Shown here one piece after another: positions 45,825 through 54,257 of a DNA stretch of 64,000 bases. Positions within the stretch are counted from its first letter, which is position 1, and every line of letters begins with the position of its first letter. The DNA is from Gammaproteobacteria bacterium (GTDB taxonomy: Bacteria; Pseudomonadota; Gammaproteobacteria; Steroidobacterales; Foliamicaceae). The notes below the pieces were generated by a model that ran no database searches, was not told where the DNA came from, and saw only the letters and a list, made by a program, of their open reading frames with translations. A program made the position numbers and the translations under genes. The DNA is taken from the NCBI GenBank assembly GCA_009845905.1, contig VXYS01000004.1, forward strand, positions 87,285-151,284. The letters run 5' to 3'.

Positions 45825-47588
45825 ATGGGACCCCACGAATCCGGCACGCGCTCCCGGGACCGCCTCCATCCGGACGCGAAGATCCCGTTTCCGCTCAGTG
45901 TGGGTCTCGCGTTGCAGATCGCCTGCCTGGTTCTGCCCGGCGCGGTGATGATTCCGACGGTCGTGTTCCGCGCCGCGGGCCAGTCTGAGGAAGCGCTGCT
46001 GTGGGCTGTGTTCGCTTCGGTCGCGATATCCGGCGTTACTGCGATAGTCCAGGCCAGGCGGATCGGACGGTTCGGTGCGGGGTACATCCTCGCGATCGGA
46101 ACATCCGGGGCCGCCATTGCCGTCAGCATTGCCGCCCTCGCTGCCGGCGGCCCCGCGTTGCTCGCGACCCTGGTCGTTGTCCTCGCCCTGGTCCAGTTCA
46201 CTTTCTCCGCACGCCTCTCACTGTTCCGGCGCATCCTCACACCAACCGTAACGGGGACAGTCCTGATGCTAACGCCCGTTACGGTCATGCCGATCATGTT
46301 CGAGCAGCTGAACAATGTGCCGAGCGGCACGCCAGCGCTGGGTGCCCCGCTCAGTGCGTTGACGACCCTGGTCGTCATTGTCGGCGTCACACTCACGGCA
46401 AAGGGCCGGGCAAGGTTGTGGGCACCGATCATCGGAATTGTCGGCGGCTCGGTCGTCGCAGCGGCGTTCGGTCTGTATGATTTTGACCGTGTTTCTCTGG
46501 CTCCCTGGATCGGCACTCCAACTCCCGCATGGGCGGCTCTGGACCTGAGTTTCACTCCCGATTTCTGGGCCCTGCTTCCTGCATTCGTGTTTGTCGCGCT
46601 GGTCTGCACGATGCAAACCATCGGTGGCGCCGTTGCGATCCAGCGCGTGTCCTGGCCCGAGAGTCGCGCTGTTGATTTTCGTGCGGTGCAGGGCGCCGTG
46701 GCTGCCGACGGGGTGGGCAACCTGCTGTCGGGCCTGGCGGGCACGATGCCGCTTGGGTTCCGGCCAACAGGGGCGTCCATGGTCGAGATTACCGGGGTCA
46801 GCTCTCGGCGCATCGGCCTTGCCCTTGGGGCGACACTACTCGTTCTGGCATTCGTTCCCAAGGCTCTTGCCGTGATTCTTGCCCTGCCGGGTCCTGTCAT
46901 CACGGCCTTTATCACTGTCACCATGGCGACAATCTTCATTATCGGCATGAGGGTGATCATTCAGGATGGAATCGATTTTCGCAAAAGCCTGATTGCCGGC
47001 GTCTCGTTCTGGATCGGCGTGGGCTTTCAGAGCGATGCAATACCTCTCGAGCAGGTCTCGGAGTTTGCGGCTGCTCTTTTGAAAAACGGGATGCTGACCG
47101 GCGGCATGGTAGCGGTTGTCATGACCGCGTTCCTTGAGCTGACGAAGCCGCCACGCCGCCGGATAGAAGTGGAACTCGATCCCTCCGTCCTTCGCGAAAT
47201 CCGGGAGTTTATCGGTGCATTCGCATCGCGAAGAGGTTGGGATACACGGATGAGAGACCGCCTCGATGCTGTCTGCGAAGAAACATTGCTGACCCTCCAG
47301 CAACAGGACGAGCCTGGTGCAAACATTGGGCGGCAGCTGCTCCTAACGGCGCGCATTGAAGATGGCGGAGCCGTGCTGGAGTTCGTTGCCTCGAAAGGGG
47401 AACAGAACATACAGGACCGGATAGCGCTGCTGGGCGAGGCCAACGCGGCGGCAATGATCGAACAGGACGTCTCGCTACGGCTGTTGCGCCACCTCGCCTC
47501 CTCGGTCCGGCATCAGCAGTACCACGACACGGACATCGTGACCGTCCGCGTGGAGCCGCCCGGAGGGCGTCTTACCCGCGGAATGTAG
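45825..47588 (+). CDS. NCS2-like permease with C-terminal RsbW-like domain (copy A)
   Basis: A 587-residue protein. Residues 1-445 are a xanthine/uracil permease-type membrane domain with about 14 segments. Residues 455-587 form a soluble domain that resembles the anti-sigma/HATPase fold by pattern, but with EETLLTL where an Asn would be expected. In the NCS2 signature region the usual NTTYG is replaced (GTMPLGFRPTGASMVEITG), and the first-helix motif is LQIACL, so substrate binding may differ or be lost. Copy B at 50050 has the same length and layout. Start 45825 follows an AGGA site. Confidence 0.8.
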   Translation: MGPHESGTRSRDRLHPDAKIPFPLSVGLALQIACLVLPGAVMIPTVVFRAAGQSEEALLWAVFASVAISGVTAIVQARRIGRFGAGYILAIGTSGAAIAVSIAALAAGGPALLATLVVVLALVQFTFSARLSLFRRILTPTVTGTVLMLTPVTVMPIMFEQLNNVPSGTPALGAPLSALTTLVVIVGVTLTAKGRARLWAPIIGIVGGSVVAAAFGLYDFDRVSLAPWIGTPTPAWAALDLSFTPDFWALLPAFVFVALVCTMQTIGGAVAIQRVSWPESRAVDFRAVQGAVAADGVGNLLSGLAGTMPLGFRPTGASMVEITGVSSRRIGLALGATLLVLAFVPKALAVILALPGPVITAFITVTMATIFIIGMRVIIQDGIDFRKSLIAGVSFWIGVGFQSDAIPLEQVSEFAAALLKNGMLTGGMVAVVMTAFLELTKPPRRRIEVELDPSVLREIREFIGAFASRRGWDTRMRDRLDAVCEETLLTLQQQDEPGANIGRQLLLTARIEDGGAVLEFVASKGEQNIQDRIALLGEANAAAMIEQDVSLRLLRHLASSVRHQQYHDTDIVTVRVEPPGGRLTRGM

Positions 47589-47719
47589 AGGCCGCTCTCC
47601 AGGTGATGCGAGTGGCACAAATTTGCCCCGCAACGACGTGTGCTGGACGGTCGATTGACAGAACGGAACGAGTTCGCCTATTGTCGGCGCGACAGGTCAT
47701 CCATAGCGGGGGAATACTC

Positions 47720-48019
47720 ATGCACGTCGTCGCTTTCGTCACTCACAAGCCGGGGCTGGTACAGGAAGGCAGCGATATTCAGCGCGCTTACACCGACTAT
47801 CTGCGTAATCATCCTGAGCACCCCGGAATTGCCGTTCTCCACGCCGGACCGACTATGGCTGACGACGCGGAGACCATCGTGGGCTTGCTATTGGTTGTCG
47901 AGGCGCCCTCATTGGAGGCGGCGCGCGCGTTTCTGGCTGACAGCCCCTATGGCAAGGCGGATGTCTTCGCAGAAACCCGGGTCCAGCCCTGGAACTGGAA
48001 AACGGGCTGCCCGGGATAG
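47720..48019 (+). CDS. YciI-like protein
   Basis: A 99-residue ferredoxin-like-fold protein of the YciI family. The pattern HAGPTMADDAETIVGLLLVVE and SLEAARAFLADSPYG is characteristic; the family's conserved His and Asp are present. Some relatives act in ring cleavage or dehalogenation pathways. Placement before a Rieske dioxygenase fits a helper role there, by inference. ATG at 47720 follows GGGGGAA. Confidence 0.82.
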   Translation: MHVVAFVTHKPGLVQEGSDIQRAYTDYLRNHPEHPGIAVLHAGPTMADDAETIVGLLLVVEAPSLEAARAFLADSPYGKADVFAETRVQPWNWKTGCPG

Positions 48020-48022
48020 TGA

Positions 48023-48040
48023 CCCGTCCCCACTGACGGG
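48023..48040 (+). terminator. Weak hairpin after the YciI gene
   Basis: Stem CCCGTC-CCCACT-GACGGG, a few bases past the stop, followed by GCCATTTA. Too few T for a strong terminator. Confidence 0.35.
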
Positions 48041-48171
48041 GCCATTTAATCGCTAGTGGCCTGACCCGGAAAAACAGGCTAAATTCACTGTGCCAGAGGC
48101 GGTTGCAACTCCGTCGCCTCCGGAAATCCTTATCCGGTTGTGAATCGGCATTCCGGGACACGTGCAAACTC

Positions 48172-49527
48172 ATGGACATCCAGGACCTGATCATCGACGA
48201 CCGGGACCACGGAATATTTCGGGTCCATCGGTCGTGCATGACGTCCGTCGATCTGTTCCGGCGGGAATGGGAACTGATCTTCAACCGGTGCTGGATCTAC
48301 CTGGGCCACGAATCGGAAGTGGAGAACCCCGGAGACTACCGCCGGCGCACAGTGGCCGGCAGGCCGCTGTTTTTCATCCGAAGCAAAGACGGCCGTGTGC
48401 GTGTATTCCTCAATTCCTGCCCGCACCGGGGTGCAATGGTCTGCCGCCGCAACGCCGGGAATGCCAAAACTCTGCAATGCTTCTATCACGCCTGGACTTT
48501 CAGCACCAGCGGCGAGCTGATCGGCGTTCCCGGACGGGAAGCCTACGGCCCCCGCTTCAAGCGTAGCGAACACGGGCTGAAGGAGCCGCCCCGGGTCGAA
48601 AGCTACCGGGGCTTTTACTTTGTGAGCTTCAATCCGAAAGTCGAAGACCTCGTTACCTATCTGGCGGGGGCGAGAGACTACCTCGACCTCGTCGTGGACC
48701 AGGCCGACGAAGGAATGCGGGTGATTTCCGGTTCCAACAAGTACGCGATAAATGCCAACTGGAAGCTGCTGGCCGAGAACAGCCTTGACGGATACCACCT
48801 GATCCCGACGCACCGGACTTACGTGGATTACATGTCCGGCTTCGGAACGGACGACAGCGGCGACACGCTGGCCACCCGCCCACCCGGCGCGGGGCTGGCT
48901 CTGGGCAATGGCCACTGCGTGTCGGAGAACATATCCCGGAACGGCCGCCCCATCGCCCGCTGGCATCCGGTATTCGGCGAGGAGGCCAAGCCGCGGATAG
49001 CGCGGGTCCGCCGCCGCCTGGTGCAGAAGTACGGAGAAGAGCGCGCCTACCGGATGGCCGACACCTCTCGAAATCTGCTCATCTATCCGAACCTGTTGAT
49101 TATGGATTTCGTGGCCATCAGCATCCGGTATATCGAACCTCTGGCTCCGGACAGAATGGAGGTGACAGCCTGGCATCTTGTGCCCAGGGAGGAGTCAGGC
49201 GACACGCTGGCCACCCGGCTCGACAGCTACCTGACCTTCCTTGGACCCGGTGGCTTTGCCACACCGGATGACGTGGAAGTCCTGGAATCGTGTCAGACCG
49301 GTTTCCGGGCCTCGGGGACCGAGTGGTCCGACATCTCAAGAGGCATGCTCAAACCCAACCCGGGAACGGCGGATGAGCTCCAGATGCGGGGATTCTGGCG
49401 GCAGTGGCACGCCAATATGCAGGGCCTGAGTCAAGCCAACGTGCAGGACGGGCAGTCTGCAGAATCGCAAGCCGCCGAGGGTTCGGAAGATACCGATCGC
49501 GGCCATGACCGGACCAACGGACGATGA
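48172..49527 (+). CDS. Rieske aromatic ring-hydroxylating dioxygenase, large subunit
   Basis: A 451-residue catalytic alpha subunit. The Rieske [2Fe-2S] ligands are CPHRGAMVC and CFYHAW. The mononuclear iron site is seen in AENSLDGYHLIPTH. Such enzymes add both atoms of O2 to an aromatic ring, using electrons from a reductase that is not encoded nearby. The substrate is unknown; flanking permeases suggest a cyclic, perhaps nitrogen-containing, compound. Start 48172 was chosen over a longer frame at 48103. The stop overlaps the small subunit by four bases. Confidence 0.92.
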   Translation: MDIQDLIIDDRDHGIFRVHRSCMTSVDLFRREWELIFNRCWIYLGHESEVENPGDYRRRTVAGRPLFFIRSKDGRVRVFLNSCPHRGAMVCRRNAGNAKTLQCFYHAWTFSTSGELIGVPGREAYGPRFKRSEHGLKEPPRVESYRGFYFVSFNPKVEDLVTYLAGARDYLDLVVDQADEGMRVISGSNKYAINANWKLLAENSLDGYHLIPTHRTYVDYMSGFGTDDSGDTLATRPPGAGLALGNGHCVSENISRNGRPIARWHPVFGEEAKPRIARVRRRLVQKYGEERAYRMADTSRNLLIYPNLLIMDFVAISIRYIEPLAPDRMEVTAWHLVPREESGDTLATRLDSYLTFLGPGGFATPDDVEVLESCQTGFRASGTEWSDISRGMLKPNPGTADELQMRGFWRQWHANMQGLSQANVQDGQSAESQAAEGSEDTDRGHDRTNGR

Positions 49528-50018
49528 CGGCCAACAGCAGTTCCGCGTTGCGAGGTAGCGTAGAGGAATTCCTATTTCGGGAAGCGGCGCTTCTGGACGA
49601 GTGGAGGCTGGAGGAGTGGGTAGATCTGTTTACGGACGACGCCCGCTACGTGGTTCCCTCCACGGATCTGCCGGAAGGGGACCCAACGCGCGACCTGGTG
49701 TTCATCGACGACGACATCGTCCGTCTGCGCGCCCGCGCGGCGCGGCTGAACAGCCGCTATTCCCACCGCGAGAATCCGCGGTCCCGAACCCGCCGGTTTG
49801 TTTCAAACGTGCGCGTAGAAGAAACCGGCGACGGACAGCTCTCGGTTTTCGCGAACGTTCTGGTTTACCGTTTCCGCAGCGGCGAAGGAGCGCCCTATGT
49901 CGGCACCATCGAGTACATCCTGCGGAGAGACGGCAGCGATTTGAGAATCGCGTACCGACGCGCCGTGCTGGATCTGGAAGATCTCTCCTGGCACGGCGCG
50001 GTCAGCATCATATTTTGA
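49524..50018 (+). CDS. Rieske dioxygenase, small subunit
   Basis: A 164-residue NTF2-like-fold beta subunit. EFLFREAALLDEWRLEEWVDLF and RRFVSNVRVEE match the family. It has a structural role in the alpha-beta oxygenase and sometimes shapes the pocket. ATGA overlap with the large subunit gene supports co-translation. Confidence 0.92.
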   Translation: MTANSSSALRGSVEEFLFREAALLDEWRLEEWVDLFTDDARYVVPSTDLPEGDPTRDLVFIDDDIVRLRARAARLNSRYSHRENPRSRTRRFVSNVRVEETGDGQLSVFANVLVYRFRSGEGAPYVGTIEYILRRDGSDLRIAYRRAVLDLEDLSWHGAVSIIF

Positions 50019-50049
50019 ATGGCAGGTGATCCGGGCTTCCGGGATTTCA

Positions 50050-51813
50050 ATGACTGAATCGAGCATCGACAAAGGGCTGCGCTTTGAAGCGGACGACCGG
50101 CCCTCCCTGCCCCTCACTATCGGCCTGGGATTGCAGAATACGGCGCTGACGCTGGCCGGCGTCGTTCTCACTCCCACAATCCTCATCACAACCGCCGGCG
50201 CGAGCGACGCCTATCTCAACTGGGCCCTGTTCGCCGCGCTGGTGGTCAGCGGCATGGCCACGTTCATTCAGGCCGTGCGATTTGGCCGTATCGGCGCCGG
50301 TTATATCCTGGTGATGGGCAGCACCACGGCTTATCTCGCGGTGGGCATCAGCGCCGTCCGCAGCGGAGGCCCCGAGCTGATGGCCACGCTGATTGTCGTG
50401 GCGGCCTTCACACAGTTCATTCTCGGCTCGAGGATGGCCATGTTGCGGCGAGTCTTTACGCCCACGGTTGCCGGCACGGTGCTCATGCTGATACCCGTGA
50501 GCATCGCGCCGATCATTTACGGCAAGCTGATCAATGTGCCCGTGTCCGCCGCCCCCGCTGCCGCGCCGGTAACGGCGCTGGTGACGCTTGCCGCTTCCGT
50601 TCTCCTGGCGCTCAGATTGTCCGGCATCTGGCGGCTCTGGGCTCCCGCGATCGGCCTTGTATCCGGGAGCCTGGCGGGCGCGTGGTTCGGAATCTACGAC
50701 ACCGCGCGCGTTGCGGCCGCGCCCTGGATGGGGCTACCGGATTTCAGTGCCTATCCGGGGCTTGACCTCAGCTTCGACGCCACGTTCTGGGCGCTGCTTC
50801 CGGGTTTCATCCTGGTCACGCTGGTCGGCGCCCTGGATACATTAGGCGACGCGATCGCCATCCAGCGCGTGTCATGGCGAAAGCCGCGCGCGACCGACTT
50901 CCGCTCGATCCAGGGCGCAATCTATGCCGATGGGATCGGCAACCTCCTGTCCGGATTGGGCGGGACGGTACCGAACACCACTTACGGCAATTGCATCGCC
51001 GTTGTGGAGATCACCGGAGTGGCCGCGCGCCGTGTCGGCGTTTGCGTCGGCGCGGTTTTTGCCGTCCTGGCTTTCCTGCCGAAAATCGTCGCCGTGGTGG
51101 TCGCAATACCGGGACCGGTCGTGGGGGCTTACCTCGCAGTAATCATGGCGCTCATTTTCGTTCTTGGACTGCGAATCGTGATTGCCGATGGATTCGATTA
51201 CCGCAAGCGCCTGATCGTCGGATTCGCCGTCGTGGTGGGCGTGTTGTTCCAGTTCGACCTGGTCTATCCGGCTCTTCAGGAAGGAGCGTGGGGTGAGATT
51301 CTCGGTCAGGGCATGACGGTCGGAGGCATCACCGTCATTCTTCTTTCGGGGTTCGTGGATCTCACCCGGTCGAGACCGCGGCGCCTGCGGACCACGCTTT
51401 CCGTCGCGGCGGTCCCTGCAATCGATGCGTTTCTGCACGATTTCGCCCAACAAGCGCATCTGGATGAGCGGACCACGTTCCGGCTTCGCGCGGTCGGCGA
51501 AGAAGTCCTGCATATCCTGCTGGACGACCGGGCGGAGGAGGCCGAGCGCGATCTGTTGCTGTTTGCCCGGGCGGACGGTTCGGCCACGGATCTCGAATTT
51601 GTCGCCGGCGGTTCGGAATTCAACCTGGAAGACCAGCTCGCCATGCTGAGCGAGGGAGGCGCCGATCTCCCCAACGAGTCCGAGGTGCCGCTGCGCCTGC
51701 TGCGCCATTACGCCACTTCGGTCCGGCATCAGCAATATCACGGAACGGACATCGCCACCATCCGCATCGAACCGGAAGGAGCCCCCAAGGGCGAAACGCG
51801 GGCTAGTTCCTGA
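50050..51813 (+). CDS. NCS2-like permease with C-terminal RsbW-like domain (copy B)
   Basis: A 587-residue paralogue of the protein at 45825. The membrane domain keeps the NCS2 signatures LQNTALTLAG and GTVPNTTYGNCIAVVEITG, so it probably carries a nucleobase-like or other cyclic substrate with protons. The C-terminal 130 residues form the same HATPase/RsbW-like domain seen in copy A (VGEEVLHILL, then LLRHYATSVRHQQYHGTD), without an intact N-box Asn. Start 50050 was preferred to the GTG at 50026. The end overlaps the convergent gene at 51803 by 11 bases. Confidence 0.82.
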   Translation: MTESSIDKGLRFEADDRPSLPLTIGLGLQNTALTLAGVVLTPTILITTAGASDAYLNWALFAALVVSGMATFIQAVRFGRIGAGYILVMGSTTAYLAVGISAVRSGGPELMATLIVVAAFTQFILGSRMAMLRRVFTPTVAGTVLMLIPVSIAPIIYGKLINVPVSAAPAAAPVTALVTLAASVLLALRLSGIWRLWAPAIGLVSGSLAGAWFGIYDTARVAAAPWMGLPDFSAYPGLDLSFDATFWALLPGFILVTLVGALDTLGDAIAIQRVSWRKPRATDFRSIQGAIYADGIGNLLSGLGGTVPNTTYGNCIAVVEITGVAARRVGVCVGAVFAVLAFLPKIVAVVVAIPGPVVGAYLAVIMALIFVLGLRIVIADGFDYRKRLIVGFAVVVGVLFQFDLVYPALQEGAWGEILGQGMTVGGITVILLSGFVDLTRSRPRRLRTTLSVAAVPAIDAFLHDFAQQAHLDERTTFRLRAVGEEVLHILLDDRAEEAERDLLLFARADGSATDLEFVAGGSEFNLEDQLAMLSEGGADLPNESEVPLRLLRHYATSVRHQQYHGTDIATIRIEPEGAPKGETRASS

Positions 51814-52510
51814 CGAAATGGCCGAGGTAATGGCGGCTCTCGGCCCGATTGACGCCTGCGCGCACGCAAGCATCGTGAACCAGCCGCTCGGTGCAGCAAA
51901 CATACGCGACATTCGCCGACTGGAGCATCCGCAAACAGGGACCCTGCCGTGCGTTCCGGATATACGCGTCGGCCACTTCGCCGGGATGGAGGCGTTCCGC
52001 CGACGCCACGGACACCGCCATTTCTTCGATGGACACAGGCACCAGGTAGACATACCGGTCCGCAGGGCCCCTGTTCACAACGATCCGGTTCCGGCTTTTC
52101 CATCTCGAGGACACGTCGAGTCCGTCCCACGAGTCCAGGTGCAGGCCCAACCGCATTCCCGACACCCGATCTACCGTAATCGAAGGACGATTCGCGTCGT
52201 CGATGGACGGGTCGAGCGCGGTGACCAGCGACAGGCTGAAAAACGGCGAGAAATCCAGCGCTCGCTCGGATTCCAGGTCGCAGGGGAAGATTGCAACAAA
52301 GTCCAGTTCGTCGTCGATTGACAACTCGTCGAGAGAAGCGGTGTATTTCTCGACCTCGAATTCGTCCAGCCGTCGAAAATCGACCGGCAATCTTGCGTCA
52401 GGCCTATAGTCGACGGTGTCCGGGTAATGCTCCTGCGCGCAGACCAGCGTTTCGCTGAACGAAACCAGGTCGTGCACATCACCCAGCCTGCGGTCGAGGT
52501 AGATTTTCAT
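51803..52510 (-). CDS. RiPP partner protein, possibly a 2-oxoglutarate/Fe(II) oxygenase
   Basis: A 235-residue protein right after the radical SAM gene. An HxD motif sits in GLHLDSWDG (His124, Asp126), and SRNRIVVNRGPADRYVYLVP follows it, a layout I associate with the oxygenases found beside cyclophane-forming enzymes (YhhC-like). A distal His is uncertain; His175 in ERLHPGEV is a candidate. If right, it would hydroxylate the modified peptide. The ATG at 52510 was chosen; a TTG at 52555 is possible. The family assignment is inference. Confidence 0.55.
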   Translation of the reverse strand: MKIYLDRRLGDVHDLVSFSETLVCAQEHYPDTVDYRPDARLPVDFRRLDEFEVEKYTASLDELSIDDELDFVAIFPCDLESERALDFSPFFSLSLVTALDPSIDDANRPSITVDRVSGMRLGLHLDSWDGLDVSSRWKSRNRIVVNRGPADRYVYLVPVSIEEMAVSVASAERLHPGEVADAYIRNARQGPCLRMLQSANVAYVCCTERLVHDACVRAGVNRAESRHYLGHFVRN

Positions 52511-52556
52511 TGAGGATCTGGGGGCGCCGGCGCGGGCATGCCGCGGCCTCGCCAAT

Positions 52557-53726
52557 TCAGATCAGGTCAGCGCCCAACTTTTCCAGCGGCTCGCCGTGCA
52601 GGGCCAGGTGTCTCACGACGTGGGTATAGAACTTGTCCAGTCCTTCGCAATAGACGGTGGGGTTGTCGAATCCATTGCCGCTCCCATACCGGTGAACGGG
52701 CTGGCCGCCGCCGCAGACGTCACGCCAACAGCAATCCGAGCATTCAGGTGCAGGCGTCTTCTTGAAATGCTCGAATTCGTGAAACAGAGGATCCTGGATG
52801 ATTTCCCCGATGCTGGAACCCTTCAGGTCCCGGTAGTCATATCCGTTCCAGTACTTCGTGGATCTCAGCGTATCGTCCGGGCCGACTCCGCCATCGGACG
52901 ACACGGTAATCAGTAGATGGTCCGGGTCATCTTTCCCGTCGCCGAACAGGAAGTTGCCCTGCCCGTAGATTCGAGCCAGAAAATGATCGATGAACCGAAC
53001 GCCCACCGACTCCTCGTCGTTCGCCATCCTGTCGAAAACCTCGATCAGAAAATCGCCGAAGGCTTCCGCGTTACCGGAAAAATTGTCGTGATTCAGGTCG
53101 GGAAGCAGGAAGTCGAGCTGGCGCACGTTCAGGTCGTGTCGAAAGTGGTCGTAGATTTCCCCGGGATCGAAGTCCTCGCCGATCACGGCCAGGACCGCGG
53201 GAGGCTGATTCAGGTGTTCCTGGCACAGGGCCAGGCCGCGAACGGTCGCCTGGTAGGACGACCTGCCGTTGTGATCGAGGCGATGGGCGTCGTTGTGCAC
53301 CTTTGCCCCGTCCAGGCTGACACCCACCTGAATGCAATGCTTGTTGAAAATCTCTATCCACTCGAGATCAACCAGCATTCCATTGGTCTGGATTGTCATC
53401 GACACGTCAACGACTGAATCCAGATTTGACCTGATTTCATGGCAAATTCCGTCGAACCGGGCTTTCGGCATCAGAAGCGGTTCGCCGCCGTGCAGATGAA
53501 TCGCTATACGTTGAAGCTCGTACTCCTCGGAGAATTCCCTGAGCCTTTGCACCAACAGGGCGACCGTGTCATTCGAGATAAGCGCCGAGTGCCCCTTGTA
53601 GCTATCGTCTCCCGCGTTGAAGAAATAGCAATAGTCGCAATTCAGATTGCATCGCTCGGTGATCTTCAAAATGACTTCCAGCGTATTCAGCTCGCGGAAG
53701 TTCACGGTTCTTACTTCAGTGGCCAC
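52557..53726 (-). CDS. Radical SAM/SPASM peptide maturase (cyclophane-forming type)
   Basis: A 389-residue enzyme. The radical SAM cluster ligands are Cys26, Cys30 and Cys33 (TERCNLNCDYCYFF). The C-terminal SPASM-type region has Cys329, Cys332, Cys333, Cys338 and Cys360 in CSDCCWRDVCGGGQ, HRYG and FDNPTVYCEGLDKF. This ending is that of the FxsB/GrrM/XyeB group, which link an aromatic side chain to the beta carbon of the residue two places on. GGEPLL, the SAM-contact motif, is present. It follows the precursor gene by 81 bases and very likely acts on that peptide. Confidence 0.9.
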   Translation of the reverse strand: MATEVRTVNFRELNTLEVILKITERCNLNCDYCYFFNAGDDSYKGHSALISNDTVALLVQRLREFSEEYELQRIAIHLHGGEPLLMPKARFDGICHEIRSNLDSVVDVSMTIQTNGMLVDLEWIEIFNKHCIQVGVSLDGAKVHNDAHRLDHNGRSSYQATVRGLALCQEHLNQPPAVLAVIGEDFDPGEIYDHFRHDLNVRQLDFLLPDLNHDNFSGNAEAFGDFLIEVFDRMANDEESVGVRFIDHFLARIYGQGNFLFGDGKDDPDHLLITVSSDGGVGPDDTLRSTKYWNGYDYRDLKGSSIGEIIQDPLFHEFEHFKKTPAPECSDCCWRDVCGGGQPVHRYGSGNGFDNPTVYCEGLDKFYTHVVRHLALHGEPLEKLGADLI

Positions 53727-53807
53727 GGGTACACTCGATTCAACTCCCTGAAGCTTCTTCAGCTTCAGGGTCAGGCACCAGTTTCAGGACAGACGAGTTC
53801 CTGCTAC

Positions 53808-54041
53808 TCAGGCATCAGGCGCCGGGGGCGCAGAAACGAAATTTCCACCTGCCACCGCATGTGTCCCCGCCGCCACAGCATCGTCCACGGGTGGAGCAGA
53901 GACAAAATTGCCGCCTGCCCCCGAATAGCCCGAGATCTTCGATTGCAGATTCGGACCGATCGCCCTGCCCGCTGCGTCCTTCTGGTCCCTGTCGGAGATT
54001 CCCAGCTTCTCCCGGAGCTTGCGCACCTTCATGTCTTCCAT
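53808..54041 (-). CDS. RiPP precursor peptide with two identical cores
   Basis: A 77-residue peptide. Residues 1-40 are a charged helical leader (MEDMKVRKLREKLGISDRDQ). The C-terminal part has GGNFVSAPP twice, at residues 43-51 and 65-73, each followed by a short acidic tail (VDDA, APDA). FVS fits the aromatic-X-X pattern that cyclophane enzymes crosslink, like the FxS of FxsA peptides. A GAGGGGA ribosome site precedes the ATG. It is first in a three-gene set on the minus strand. Confidence 0.82.
   Translation of the reverse strand: MEDMKVRKLREKLGISDRDQKDAAGRAIGPNLQSKISGYSGAGGNFVSAPPVDDAVAAGTHAVAGGNFVSAPPAPDA
53823..53849 (-). repeat. Second core repeat of the RiPP precursor
   Basis: Encodes GGNFVSAPP (residues 65-73). 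Protein-identical to 53889-53915 but different at seven of nine codons. Confidence 0.9.
53889..53915 (-). repeat. First core repeat of the RiPP precursor
   Basis: Encodes GGNFVSAPP (residues 43-51). Only the Asn and Ser codons are the same as in the other copy. Confidence 0.9.
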
Positions 54042-54257
54042 AGTTCCCCTCGCTTATGTGCCAAAAGTGATTTCATTCTACATCCTCCCTGATCTTCCGC
54101 GACTCCAAAAGAACAGCGCTTTTCCGGAGATCGAAGCGCCCGCGATCCGGCCGAATTGACTGCGACACCTGATCTGCTAGGATCGGAAGATCATTTGTTG
54201 ACATGATCGTCCGCTCGGGTGCAGCGAATGATTTGACATAAGTGGAGGATTATCAAC

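Noticed and set aside
53808..54041. A CRISPR-like or simple tandem repeat
   Set aside because: The repetition is at protein level with strong silent DNA divergence; it is a two-core peptide gene.
54190..54240. A TTGACA-type promoter before the TonB receptor at 54258
   Set aside because: TTGACA occurs near 54195 but no acceptable -10 box follows at the right spacing.
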